Assembly (NCBI GenBank): GCA_902493915.1 | Contig: CABUQY010000047.1 | Coordinates: 1 to 12,678, forward strand | From: an uncultured Collinsella sp. | Lineage (GTDB): Bacteria; Actinomycetota; Coriobacteriia; Coriobacteriales; Coriobacteriaceae | Length of the DNA stretch: 12,678 bases | Reading direction: 5' to 3' | In this document: piece by piece, positions 5,618 to 12,678 of the stretch | How positions within the stretch are numbered: position 1 is the first letter of the stretch | Layout of the letters: each line of letters opens with the position of its first letter | Position numbers and translations under genes: made by a program | The notes under the pieces: model-generated | What the model saw: only the letters and a program-made list of their open reading frames with translations | Database searches by the model: none | Told to the model about the DNA's origin: nothing

Positions 5618-6724
5618 ATGACCATGTTCGCCCGCGATCTTTCCGTCGCGCACTACCGCAGCTTCGATAGCTATCGCCTTGCCCTGGACGAGGGCGTGAC
5701 GATACTTGCGGGACCCAACGCGGCGGGAAAGACCAATCTCATAGAGGCGCTGCAGCTGCTGACGAGCGGCGCCTCGTTTAGGCATCCGACCGCAGCCGAG
5801 CTCGTCCATGACGGCGTGGGCTCGTGCAAGATCGAGCTGAGGCTCGAGGGCGGCGGCCGCGTGCTTGATATGGGATTGAGCGCGGAGGACGGTAAGCGCT
5901 CGTTTAGCCGCAACGGCAAGAGATGCTCTGCCGCCGGTGTGCGCGGGGTTCTGCCGAGCGTGCTGTTTTGCCCCGACCATCTGGACATGGTTAAGCGAGG
6001 CGCCAGTGTGCGCCGCGCCGCCCTCGATGACTTTGGCATGCAACTGAGCGCACGCTATGCCGATCTTGCGAGCACCTATGGGCGCTGCGTGACCCAGCGT
6101 AATGCCTTGCTCAAGGAGACCTGGTGCTGCCGCGAGATGCTCAGCGCGTGGAACGATTCGATTGCCCGCGCGGGCTCGGCCCTGCTCGTGCACCGGTTGG
6201 CTCTGCTCGACCGGCTGGCGGGCCATGTACACACTGCCTACGGGCAAGTGGCGTCAGGTGAGGCCGCCAACGTGACCTATGCGTCCACGCTGGGGGATTT
6301 GCCCCAGGTCGAGGATCGCGAAGAGCTGAAGGGTTGGGCGTACGAGCGCATGCTGGCCGCCCTTGACGAGCATACCGACGAGGAAATTCGCCGCGGCGTG
6401 ACGTTGGTGGGACCGCATCGCGACGAGATCGAGTTCACCGTGGCGGGTCGCTCCGCCCGTTCATTTGCCAGCCAAGGGCAGCAGCGCACGCTGGTGCTGT
6501 CCTGGAAGGTGGCCGAGGTTGCCGTGGCTCGCGATGTCCTGGGCACCGCCCCACTGCTGCTTCTGGACGACGTGATGAGCGAGCTCGACGGCGAGCGTCG
6601 CGGCGCTTTCCTGCGGCTGATCGGCGATGATATCCAGACGGTCATAACTACGACCAACCTGGGGTACTTTACCGATGACCTGCTTGATCGAGCCAAGGTG
6701 GTGAGCATGGGTGAGACGTGCTAA
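5618..6724 (+). CDS. recF: DNA replication and repair protein RecF
   Basis: RecF is an SMC-like ABC ATPase that helps RecOR load RecA at single-strand gaps. The 368-residue protein starts MTMFARDLSVAHYRSFDSY, like other RecFs. Walker A is GPNAAGKT (32–39), ABC signature SQGQQR (285–290), and Walker B LLLLDDVMSELD (313–324), followed by the His-switch-region strand TVITTTN. VGPHRDEIEF at about 264–273 is also family-typical. Walker A has Ala-Ala where many RecFs have Gly-Gln. The ATG at 5618 lacks a clear ribosome site and lies nine bases after dnaN, suggesting coupled translation; ATG 5624 is an alternative start. Its last 14 bases overlap the next gene. Confidence 0.97.
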   Translation: MTMFARDLSVAHYRSFDSYRLALDEGVTILAGPNAAGKTNLIEALQLLTSGASFRHPTAAELVHDGVGSCKIELRLEGGGRVLDMGLSAEDGKRSFSRNGKRCSAAGVRGVLPSVLFCPDHLDMVKRGASVRRAALDDFGMQLSARYADLASTYGRCVTQRNALLKETWCCREMLSAWNDSIARAGSALLVHRLALLDRLAGHVHTAYGQVASGEAANVTYASTLGDLPQVEDREELKGWAYERMLAALDEHTDEEIRRGVTLVGPHRDEIEFTVAGRSARSFASQGQQRTLVLSWKVAEVAVARDVLGTAPLLLLDDVMSELDGERRGAFLRLIGDDIQTVITTTNLGYFTDDLLDRAKVVSMGETC

Positions 6725-7274
6725 TTACGAGCGCGAGAGCGAAACGGTCGCCTTCAGCGGGTTTTTGAACGCAGAGCGCCAGCGCATCCTGGCGGCTGCG
6801 ACCCCCGAGCGCCGTGCGCAGATGGAGGCCGCCGAGGAGTCGCGCACGGTCTATCGCGCATGGAACGCGGTGTGCTCGGGCACGCGCGAGGGGCGGCATG
6901 TGACGGGACTGCGCTACCTGCCCGAGTCCAATGAGCTGCTGGTATATCTCGACTCGCCCTCGTGGACGCAGGAAATGACGCTGTTGCGCGAGATCATCCG
7001 TGCGCGCATGGAGCGCGCCGGTGCGCATGTGGACGGCCTGGTGTTCAAAACCACCGCGCCCGGTCACACGCCGCCCGCCGCCAAGGAGCGCCTGCGCCCG
7101 GCGCCGACCGAGCGACCGCCGGCCCCGCACGCCGACCTAAGTGAGGCCGAGCGTACCGAGATCGAGCGCCAAGTGGCGCCCATCGAAGACCAAAAACTGC
7201 GCGAGGCCCTCGAGAATGCCATGAGAGCCAGTGCCGAGTGGGCCAAGGGCGTGCAAAGCAAAAAAGAGCCTTAA
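6711..7274 (+). CDS. dciA: DUF721 (DciA-like) protein
   Basis: The 187-residue protein has a DUF721 core at about 20–105: YRAWNAVCSGTREGRHVTGLRYL, then ELLVYLDSPSWTQEMTLLREIIRARM, matching the family pattern of a Trp/Val segment and a 'L.V...S..W..EL' strand-helix. A Pro-rich linker (about 115–140) and a charged helical tail follow. DciA proteins help load the replicative helicase DnaB in bacteria lacking DnaC/DnaI; the family is typically next to recF in actinobacteria. GTG 6711 is supported by AAGGTGG at 6695–6701 and overlaps recF by 14 bases. The gene symbol is assigned from domain and context, so treat function as probable. Confidence 0.85.
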   Translation: MRRANYERESETVAFSGFLNAERQRILAAATPERRAQMEAAEESRTVYRAWNAVCSGTREGRHVTGLRYLPESNELLVYLDSPSWTQEMTLLREIIRARMERAGAHVDGLVFKTTAPGHTPPAAKERLRPAPTERPPAPHADLSEAERTEIERQVAPIEDQKLREALENAMRASAEWAKGVQSKKEP

Positions 7275-7300
7275 ATCGCATCTGGTGGCCTTGTAGAGCC

Positions 7301-7330
7301 AAATACCCTCGTTCCCGAGGGTATTTTTTT
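7301..7330 (+). terminator. Rho-independent terminator after the dciA-like gene
   Basis: A perfect 11-bp stem (AAATACCCTCG, 7301–7311, with CGAGGGTATTT, 7316–7326) and TTCC loop run into seven T residues (7324–7330). It closes the dnaN–recF–dciA series and implies that gyrB has its own promoter. The stem is also A-rich on its left side, so it might act weakly in both directions. Confidence 0.93.
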
Positions 7331-7379
7331 ACGATAAACTAGTAAGGCTGTACACATTTTCTTGACTGAAGGAGGACGT

Positions 7380-9410
7380 GTGGCAAACGAAAACGATTAC
7401 GATGGCGGCGAGATTAAGATTCTCGAAGGTCTCGAGGCCGTTCGTAAGCGCCCGGGCATGTATATCGGCTCGACGAGCGCCAGCGGTCTGCATCACCTGG
7501 TGTGGGAGATCGTTGACAACTCCGTCGACGAGGCCATGGCCGGTTTCTGCACCGAGATCCAGGTGACGGTCCACGCCGACAACTCCATCACGGTCGTCGA
7601 CAACGGGCGCGGCATCCCCGTCGACGAGCACCCTGTTAAAAAGATCCCGACGCTCGAGGTCGTCATGACGATCTTGCACGCCGGCGGTAAGTTCGATAAC
7701 TCGGCCTATAAGGTCTCGGGCGGCCTGCACGGCGTGGGCATCTCCGTCGTCAACGCGCTGTCCAAGCGCGTGGTCGTTCAGGTTCGTCGCGATGGCAACA
7801 CCTACGAGATGGAGTTCTCGCGCGGCAAGACCGTCAAGAAGATGGAGGTCGTGGGCACCTCGGATTCGACGGGCACCACCGTCACCTTCTGGCCCGACGA
7901 CGAGATCTTCGAGACCTGCATCTACGATTTCGATACGCTGCACAACCGTCTGCAGGAGACGGCGTTCCTCAATAAGAACCTCAAGATCGTGCTGACCGAC
8001 GAGCGCGAGGCGACTCCCCACGTGGAGGAGTTTTGCTACGAGGGCGGCATCATCGACTTCGTCAAGTTCCTTAACGAGGGCAAGGACGTCCCCGAGGCCT
8101 TTAAGGAGCCTATCTACATCGAGGGCAAATCGCACCCGGACGCACCTGCGGCCAAGATGGGCGAGGTCGAGGTTTCCCTGCAGTGGAATAGCGGCTACGG
8201 CGAGAACGTCATGTCGTTTGCCAACGACATCTACACTCCCGAGGGCGGCATGCACCTTGAGGGCTTCCGCACCGCGCTCACCCGCGTGATCAACGACTAC
8301 GCGCGCAAGCAGAACCTGCTCAAGGAAAAAGACGCCAATCTGACCGGCGACGATGTGCGCGAGGGCCTTTCGGCCGTTATCTCGGTCAAGCTGCCCGATC
8401 CGCAGTTTGAGGGCCAGACCAAGGCCAAGCTCGGCAGCTCCTATATGCGCACGCTGACGCTCAAGATCGTGACCGACGGCCTTGCCGATTACCTCGAGGA
8501 GCACCCTAAGCCCGCTCGCGAGATCGTCAAGAAGGCGCAGCAGGCCTGCAAGGCGCGCAATGCCGCCCGCAAGGCGCGCGAGGCGACCCGCCGCAAGAGC
8601 CTGCTCGAGACGGCGTCCCTGCCCGGTAAGCTCGCTGACTGCTCGGTGCGCGATGCCGAGCTGACCGAGCTCTTCATCGTAGAGGGCGACTCGGCAGGCG
8701 GTTCGGCCAAGGACGGCCGTCGCCGAGACATCCAGGCGATTCTGCCCCTGCGCGGCAAGATTCTGAACGTCGAACGCGTTGGTGACCATCGCGCGTTCTC
8801 GAGTGACACCATCCAGTCGCTGATTACCGCGATCGGCTGCGGCGTCACGACGAGCGCCGGCGACGGCGGCGACTTCGATATCACCAAGGCGCGCTACCAC
8901 AAGATCATCATCATGACCGATGCAGACGTCGACGGTGCGCATATCCGCATCCTGCTGCTGACGTTCTTCTACAAGTACATGCGTCCGCTGATCGATGCCG
9001 GCTACGTCTATGTTGCCTGCCCGCCCATCTTTGGCATTAAGGTGCGCAACAAGATCCACTACGTGTATCCCAACGGCCGCCAGCCCGAAGACGAGATCCT
9101 GCGCGACACCATCCAGAGCCTGGGCCTGAACCCCGACGATAACGACGAGGACGGCAAGGCCAAGGACGGCAAGATCACTAAGAAGCGCAAGGGCTATACC
9201 GTCCAGCGCTACAAGGGCCTGGGCGAGATGGACCCCAAGCAGCTTGCCTCGACGACGATGGATCCCAAGACCCGCATCCTGCAGCGCGTGTCGATCGAGG
9301 ACGCCGTGGTGGCGGACCGCGCCGTGCGCGAGCTGATGGGTTCCGAGGTCGGCTATCGCCGCGAGTACATCGAGAAGCACGCCCATGACGCACGCTTCCT
9401 AGACGCCTAA
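7380..9410 (+). CDS. gyrB: DNA gyrase subunit B
   Basis: This is the ATPase/TOPRIM subunit of gyrase, which introduces negative supercoils with GyrA. In the 676-residue protein, the GHKL domain shows EIVDNSVDEA (Glu43, Asn47), DNGRGIP (Asp74 on) and GGLHGVGISVVNALS. The transducer follows, then TOPRIM EGDSAGG (Glu435 on), PLRGKILNVE and DADVDGAH (Asp514, 516, 518), and the tail QRYKGLGEMDPKQL. GTG 7380 is chosen because AAGGAGG (7369–7375) lies just upstream and the product begins MANENDYDGGEIKILEGLEAVRKRPGMYIGS-like; a TTG at 7362 would include the ribosome site. The spacing (4 bases) is short. A possible weak promoter is TTTACG (7328–7333)-17-TACACA (7351–7356). QLASTTMDP replaces the usual QLWETTMDP. 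It follows the 7301–7330 terminator and precedes gyrA by 155 bases. Confidence 0.97.
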   Translation: MANENDYDGGEIKILEGLEAVRKRPGMYIGSTSASGLHHLVWEIVDNSVDEAMAGFCTEIQVTVHADNSITVVDNGRGIPVDEHPVKKIPTLEVVMTILHAGGKFDNSAYKVSGGLHGVGISVVNALSKRVVVQVRRDGNTYEMEFSRGKTVKKMEVVGTSDSTGTTVTFWPDDEIFETCIYDFDTLHNRLQETAFLNKNLKIVLTDEREATPHVEEFCYEGGIIDFVKFLNEGKDVPEAFKEPIYIEGKSHPDAPAAKMGEVEVSLQWNSGYGENVMSFANDIYTPEGGMHLEGFRTALTRVINDYARKQNLLKEKDANLTGDDVREGLSAVISVKLPDPQFEGQTKAKLGSSYMRTLTLKIVTDGLADYLEEHPKPAREIVKKAQQACKARNAARKAREATRRKSLLETASLPGKLADCSVRDAELTELFIVEGDSAGGSAKDGRRRDIQAILPLRGKILNVERVGDHRAFSSDTIQSLITAIGCGVTTSAGDGGDFDITKARYHKIIIMTDADVDGAHIRILLLTFFYKYMRPLIDAGYVYVACPPIFGIKVRNKIHYVYPNGRQPEDEILRDTIQSLGLNPDDNDEDGKAKDGKITKKRKGYTVQRYKGLGEMDPKQLASTTMDPKTRILQRVSIEDAVVADRAVRELMGSEVGYRREYIEKHAHDARFLDA

Positions 9411-9416
9411 CCTGTT

Positions 9417-9517
9417 CGGCTTTCCCAGCCACCGCACTTTCGCCCTCAATCGTCGGTCGCGTACCCAAGTACGCTTCCCTCCTCTTTCGAGCGAATCTGC
9501 GGCACCTGGAAAAGCCG
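9417..9517. repeat. 101-bp imperfect palindrome between gyrB and gyrA
   Basis: Concentric inverted segments fold around a centre near 9467: CGGCTTTCCCAG (9417–9428) with CTGGAAAAGCCG (9506–9517, one mismatch), CCGCA (9432–9436) with TGCGG (9498–9502), TTCGC/GCGAA near 9439–9443 and 9491–9495, and GCGTAC (9459–9464) with GTACGC (9469–9474) around CCAA. There is no T-run, so it is not an ordinary terminator. It may be a REP/MITE-like dispersed element or an mRNA structure between the two gyrase cistrons. Confidence 0.7.
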
Positions 9518-9565
9518 TCTCCGTGGTAGGGAACTAATGGACCACGCAAACCATGAGGAGGTAAC

Positions 9566-12307
9566 GTGGCAGACGATATCAACAATAACGAGGGTATGGG
9601 CGAGGCCGGCGATGCCGGCATGCCCGACGATCTGAAGCGCCTGCTCGCCCGTGCTGAGCAGGGCGAGGACGGCGATCCGGACGCCTATAACCCCGATGCC
9701 GATGATGACGAGGAAGAAGACGACGACGGCGAGCTCGAGGAGAGCTTTGGCGAAGTCGATCGTGGCGCCTCGGCCGGCGAGGATATAAACGGCGGCCAGC
9801 TCCAGATTTCGGAGTTTGGCCGCGAGATGAAGCAGTCATTTATCGAGTATTCGATGTCGGTCATCACGGCGCGCGCCCTGCCGGACGTGCGCGACGGCTT
9901 AAAGCCGGTGCACCGCCGCATCCTGTACGCAATGAACGAGAGCGGCATCTACCCCAACCGCCCGCACAAGAAGTCGGCCTGGACGGTCGGCGAAGTTATC
10001 GGAAAGTACCATCCGCACGGCGACTTCGCGGTCTATGAGGCCATGGTCCGCCTGGCACAGTGGTTCTCCATGCGCACGCCGCTCATTGACGGTCACGGCA
10101 ACTTCGGCAACATCGACGGCGACGGCGCCGCCGCCATGCGTTACACCGAGAGCCGCCTGGCAAAGCCCGCCATGGAGCTCCTGCGTGACCTGCAGAAGGA
10201 TACCGTCGACTGGCAGCCCAACTACGATGAGTCGCTCGCCGAGCCCCAGGCGCTGCCCGCGCGCTTCCCCAACCTGCTGGTCAACGGCAGTCAGGGCATC
10301 GCCGTCGGCATGGCCACCAACATCGCCCCGCACAACCTCACCGAGGCGATCGAGGCCACGTGCTACCTGATCGACAACCCCGACGCCACCGTCGACGAGC
10401 TCATGCAGATCATGCCCGGTCCGGACTTCCCCACCGGTGCCATCATCATGGGCAGTGCCGGCATCAAGCAGAGCTACGAGACCGGCCGCGGCTCCATCAC
10501 CGTGCGCGCCAAGGCTCATGTGGAGTCAACCAAGACCGGCCGTAGCCGCTTGGTCTTTACCGAGATTCCCTACATGGTCAACAAGGGCACCCTGCAGGAG
10601 AAGATCGCCCAACTCGTCAACGACAAGCGCATTGAGGGCATCTCGGATATGCGCGATGAGTCCAACCAGAAGGGCATCCGTCTGGTCATCGAACTCAAGA
10701 AGGGCGTCATCCCGCAGGTCGTGCTCAACAACCTGTACAAGTACACCTCGCTGCAGACGACCTTCGGCGCCAATAACCTGGCGCTTGTCAACGGCGTCCC
10801 CAAATGCCTGAGCCTGCGCGAGATGCTGCAGCACTACATCGACCACCAGGTCGATGTCGTCACCCGCCGCACTCGCTTTGACCTCAAGAAGGCCCAGGCG
10901 CGTGCCCATATCCTCGAGGGCTACCTGATGGCTCTCGACCATATTGACGAGGTCATCAGCATCATCCGCTCCTCGCAGACCGACTCCGAGGCCAGCAGGC
11001 GCCTGATCGAGCGCTTTGGCTTTACGCCCGAGCAGACTACGGCCATCCTCGAGATGAAGCTGCGCCGCCTGACCGGCCTAGAGCGCGACAAGATTCAGGA
11101 AGAGCTGGACGGCTTGCGCCGCGCCATCGCCTACTACGAGGACCTGTTGGCGCACGAGGAGAAAATCCTGGGTGTCATCAAGGAAGAGATGCGCGAGATT
11201 TCCAAGAAGTTCGGCGACAAGCGCCGTACCGAGATCAGCCATGTCGAGAAGGACCTGGATGTCGAAGATTTGATTGCCGACGAGGACATGGTCGTGACCA
11301 TCACTCACACGGGCTACGTCAAGCGCATCCCGGTGGCCGCCTATCGCGCCCAAAAGCGCGGCGGCAAGGGCGTGTCGGGTGTCAACCTCAAAGAGGACGA
11401 CGTTATCGACGAGATGTTCATCGCGTCCACGCACGAGTACGTGCTGTTCTTCTCGAGCAAGGGTAAAGTCTATCGCCTGAAGGTGCATGAGCTGCCGGTC
11501 GGCACGCGCCAGGCGCGCGGCACCGCGATCGTCAACCTGCTGCCCTTCGAGGAGGGCGAGAAGATCGCGAGCGTCATCAGCTGCCGCGAGTTCCCCGCCG
11601 ACGAGTACCTGATGTTTGCCACCAAGAGCGGCATGGTCAAGAAGACCGTGATGAGCGCCTACGACCGTAGCCGCCGCGACGGCCTGATCGCCATCAACCT
11701 GAGGGACGACGACGCGCTGCTCGCCGTACGTCGCGTGCGCGAGGGCGACAAGATCATCATGGCAACCACCGCGGGCAAGGCGATTATGTTCCCCGAGGAC
11801 CAGGTGCGCGCCACCGGTCGCGATACCAGCGGCGTCCGCGGCATTGGCATGAAGGAGGGCATGAGCGTTCTTGGTATGGAGATTACCAACGGTAACGGCG
11901 ACCTGTTCGTCATTACCGAACGCGGCTACGGCAAACGCACGCCGGTCTCGGATTACCCGGAGCAGAACCGCGGCGGTCAGGGTGTCTACACCATCCAGAT
12001 GACCGAGCGCAAGGGCAACCTCGCAGCCATGAAGACGGTGGGCCCGCAGCATGAGCTGTTCATCGTGACGGAGGGCGCGACGGTCATTCGCGTCAAGACC
12101 GACGAGATCAGCCAAACCGGTCGCGCCACCCAGGGCGTCAAGATGATGACCGTCGACGATAACGACCGCGTATGCGCCGTAGCCCGCATGACGGCCGCCA
12201 AGGAGAAGCCCGAAGGCGAAGGTGCCGAGGCCGCAGCCGATGCCGAAGAGGCCCCAGTCGACCTAGGCGACGGCAACGACATGCCAGAGGATCTCCTCGA
12301 CGAGTAA
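9566..12307 (+). CDS. gyrA: DNA gyrase subunit A
   Basis: The 913-residue protein is the DNA-breaking/wrapping subunit of gyrase. After a 71-residue extension relative to E. coli numbering, rich in Asp/Glu at about 45–66, comes the breakage-reunion domain: ARALPDVRDGLKPVHRRILY, HPHGDFAVYEAMVRLAQ, and AAMRYTESRL with catalytic Tyr193. A coiled-coil arm and DNA gate follow. The C-terminal domain has the GyrA box QKRGGKG (596–602), which separates it from ParC, and six pinwheel-type repeats (for example GYVKRIP, GKVYRLKV, GMVKKTV, GKAIMFP, GYGKRTP, TVIRVKT). A second acidic tail follows (about 880–913). Phe154 occupies the E. coli Ser83 position and Glu158 the Asp87 position. GTG 9566 has a strong GAGGAGGT site five bases or so upstream. 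A terminator follows at 12348–12380. Confidence 0.98.
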   Translation: MADDINNNEGMGEAGDAGMPDDLKRLLARAEQGEDGDPDAYNPDADDDEEEDDDGELEESFGEVDRGASAGEDINGGQLQISEFGREMKQSFIEYSMSVITARALPDVRDGLKPVHRRILYAMNESGIYPNRPHKKSAWTVGEVIGKYHPHGDFAVYEAMVRLAQWFSMRTPLIDGHGNFGNIDGDGAAAMRYTESRLAKPAMELLRDLQKDTVDWQPNYDESLAEPQALPARFPNLLVNGSQGIAVGMATNIAPHNLTEAIEATCYLIDNPDATVDELMQIMPGPDFPTGAIIMGSAGIKQSYETGRGSITVRAKAHVESTKTGRSRLVFTEIPYMVNKGTLQEKIAQLVNDKRIEGISDMRDESNQKGIRLVIELKKGVIPQVVLNNLYKYTSLQTTFGANNLALVNGVPKCLSLREMLQHYIDHQVDVVTRRTRFDLKKAQARAHILEGYLMALDHIDEVISIIRSSQTDSEASRRLIERFGFTPEQTTAILEMKLRRLTGLERDKIQEELDGLRRAIAYYEDLLAHEEKILGVIKEEMREISKKFGDKRRTEISHVEKDLDVEDLIADEDMVVTITHTGYVKRIPVAAYRAQKRGGKGVSGVNLKEDDVIDEMFIASTHEYVLFFSSKGKVYRLKVHELPVGTRQARGTAIVNLLPFEEGEKIASVISCREFPADEYLMFATKSGMVKKTVMSAYDRSRRDGLIAINLRDDDALLAVRRVREGDKIIMATTAGKAIMFPEDQVRATGRDTSGVRGIGMKEGMSVLGMEITNGNGDLFVITERGYGKRTPVSDYPEQNRGGQGVYTIQMTERKGNLAAMKTVGPQHELFIVTEGATVIRVKTDEISQTGRATQGVKMMTVDDNDRVCAVARMTAAKEKPEGEGAEAAADAEEAPVDLGDGNDMPEDLLDE

Positions 12308-12347
12308 GAGGCCCTAGCTGGTAGAAAATATCAGACCCCATATATCG

Positions 12348-12380
12348 GCGGTCGGCGTCCTGCGCGCCGACCGCTTTTTT
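12348..12380 (+). terminator. Rho-independent terminator of gyrA
   Basis: A perfect 10-bp GC-rich stem (GCGGTCGGCG, 12348–12357, with CGCCGACCGC, 12365–12374), a 7-base loop and six T residues follow the gyrA stop by about 40 bases. Confidence 0.93.
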
Positions 12381-12396
12381 GACAACCTTGGACCCC

Positions 12397-12532
12397 GTGC
12401 CCGCCGAGTGGGCGAGATGGGTTAGGTTTGTCGCGAGTTCCGCACGCAAAGAAGGCCACTTAATGTGGCCTTCGTCTTGCGCAGGACTGTCCGAGCAGCA
12501 AACCTAACCCATCTCGCCCACTCGGCGGGCAC
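12397..12532. repeat. 136-bp element with perfect 34-bp inverted arms
   Basis: The left arm (12397–12430, beginning GTGCCCGCCGAGTGGG) and right arm (12499–12532, ending CCCACTCGGCGGGCAC) are exact reverse complements over 34 bases, then pairing stops abruptly on both sides. No open frame of note lies inside. It sits between the gyrA terminator and the tRNA-Ile promoter. Flanks share only CC, so a target-site duplication is not clear. It could be a MITE-like element, a cruciform or a structured transcript. Confidence 0.85.
12445..12481. repeat. Central hairpin inside the 136-bp element
   Basis: GAAGGCCAC (12451–12459) and GTGGCCTTC (12465–12473) form a perfect 9-bp stem around TTAAT. CGCAA (12445–12449) and TTGCG (12477–12481) extend it after a small asymmetric bulge. 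There is no T-run after the stem on either strand, so it is at best a non-canonical terminator. Confidence 0.7.
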
Positions 12533-12536
12533 CCTT

Positions 12537-12587
12537 CAAAGTTTTTCAAAAAAGTTGTTGACGCGCGCGTAACGACTCGTCTAATAT
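12537..12587 (+). promoter_or_regulatory. Promoter of tRNA-Ile with A/T-rich upstream tract
   Basis: TTGACG (12558–12563), an 18-base spacer and TAATAT (12582–12587) form a strong housekeeping-type promoter. The A/T-rich tract at 12537–12556 resembles an UP element. The GC-rich bases after the -10 box (CCCTTGCGCG) are typical of stable-RNA promoters under stringent control. The start should fall within a few bases of the mature tRNA end. Confidence 0.85.
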
Positions 12588-12601
12588 ATCCCTTGCGCGA
12601 T

Positions 12602-12678
12602 GGACCTGTAGCTCAGTTGGTTAGAGCGTCCGGCTGATAACCGGGAGGTCACAAGTTCGAATCTTGTCAGGTCCACCA
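12602..12678 (+). tRNA. tRNA-Ile (anticodon GAT)
   Basis: The 77-base gene folds fully: acceptor GGACCTG/CAGGTCC, D-stem GCTC/GAGC, anticodon stem TCCGG/CCGGG with loop CTGATAA (anticodon GAT at 12636–12638), T-stem ACAAG/CTTGT with TTCGAAT loop, discriminator A and encoded CCA at 12676–12678. It decodes ATC and ATT. Its location after gyrA matches actinobacterial order, where tRNA-Ala often follows; the window ends with this gene. Confidence 0.98.

Noticed and set aside
4250..6247. Long minus-strand open frame opposite dnaN and recF
   Set aside because: It spans two certain genes and the origin gap, and its repetitive composition is that of an antisense shadow.
7362..7379. TTG at 7362 as the gyrB start
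   Set aside because: The AAGGAGG ribosome site would lie inside the coding region; GTG 7380 follows it and gives the usual GyrB start.
7329..9386. Very long open frame on the minus strand opposite gyrB
   Set aside because: GyrB is unmistakable on the plus strand. The antisense frame stays open because of GC-rich codon bias and its product has no recognisable family features.
9566..12307. ParC rather than GyrA
   Set aside because: A GyrA box (QKRGGKG), six pinwheel repeats and adjacency to gyrB identify GyrA.
12537..12556. TTTTTCAAA as another DnaA box near tRNA-Ile
   Set aside because: It lacks the CAACA end of the other boxes and sits directly upstream of a -35 box, so an UP-element-like tract explains it better.
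12601..12607. tRNA acceptor stem beginning one base earlier with a T-A pair
   Set aside because: Standard U8/A9 and D-stem spacing requires the acceptor to begin at 12602; the T at 12601 only happens to pair with the discriminator A.

Overview
The window is a replication-origin neighbourhood from a high-GC bacterium. The gene order is yidC–yidD–rnpA–rpmH (minus strand), then a divergent block on the plus strand: an uncharacterised ATPase gene, dnaA, dnaN, recF, a DUF721/dciA gene, gyrB, gyrA and tRNA-Ile(GAT). The recF–DUF721–gyrB–gyrA–tRNA-Ile order, GTG starts and an actinobacterial-style DnaA P-loop point to Actinomycetota. The divergent DnaA and the extra ATPase gene before dnaA suggest a Coriobacteriia member such as Collinsella. 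The genus is an inference from memory of gene style, not a database match.

Left part (1–933, minus strand): the start of YidC insertase, YidD, the RNase P protein and ribosomal protein L34, read leftward from a good sigma-70-type promoter (TTGACA-18-TACAAT, 933–904) through a leader with a perfect 7-bp hairpin. Bases 934–1176 hold no gene. They carry DnaA-box-like nonamers (TTTTCAACA and variants) and other short repeats.

Origin and initiator block (934–4504): the first plus-strand gene (1177–2529) encodes a GHKL-type ATPase domain, a long Gln/Tyr/Pro/Met-rich linker and a C-terminal winged-helix-like segment. It ends 15 bases before dnaA. DnaA has all four domains, but its DNA-recognition signature reads NHST instead of DHTT. 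The dnaA–dnaN gap (4267–4504) repeats the same nonamers and ends in a five-unit DnaA-trio-like array running into an 85% A+T stretch. This resembles the basal unwinding system of Bacillus subtilis. A parS-like site lies inside the dnaA linker, and two further box-like nonamers lie inside the ATPase gene.

Right part (4505–12678): the sliding clamp, RecF and DciA-like protein follow in a tight series closed by a strong terminator (7301–7330). gyrB and gyrA are next, separated by a 101-bp imperfect palindrome. GyrA has an acidic N-terminal extension and Phe at the position of the quinolone-resistance serine. After the gyrA terminator comes a 136-bp element with perfect 34-bp inverted arms around a second hairpin, then a strong promoter with an A/T-rich upstream tract driving tRNA-Ile, which ends exactly at the window edge.

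Together the genes cover origin recognition and melting (DnaA, oriC), helicase recruitment (DciA-like), processivity (DnaN), gap repair (RecF) and supercoiling (GyrAB). The flanking yidC–rpmH group covers ribosome, RNase P and membrane-insertion functions. The least explained components are the ATPase/winged-helix protein at the origin and the two large inverted-repeat elements.
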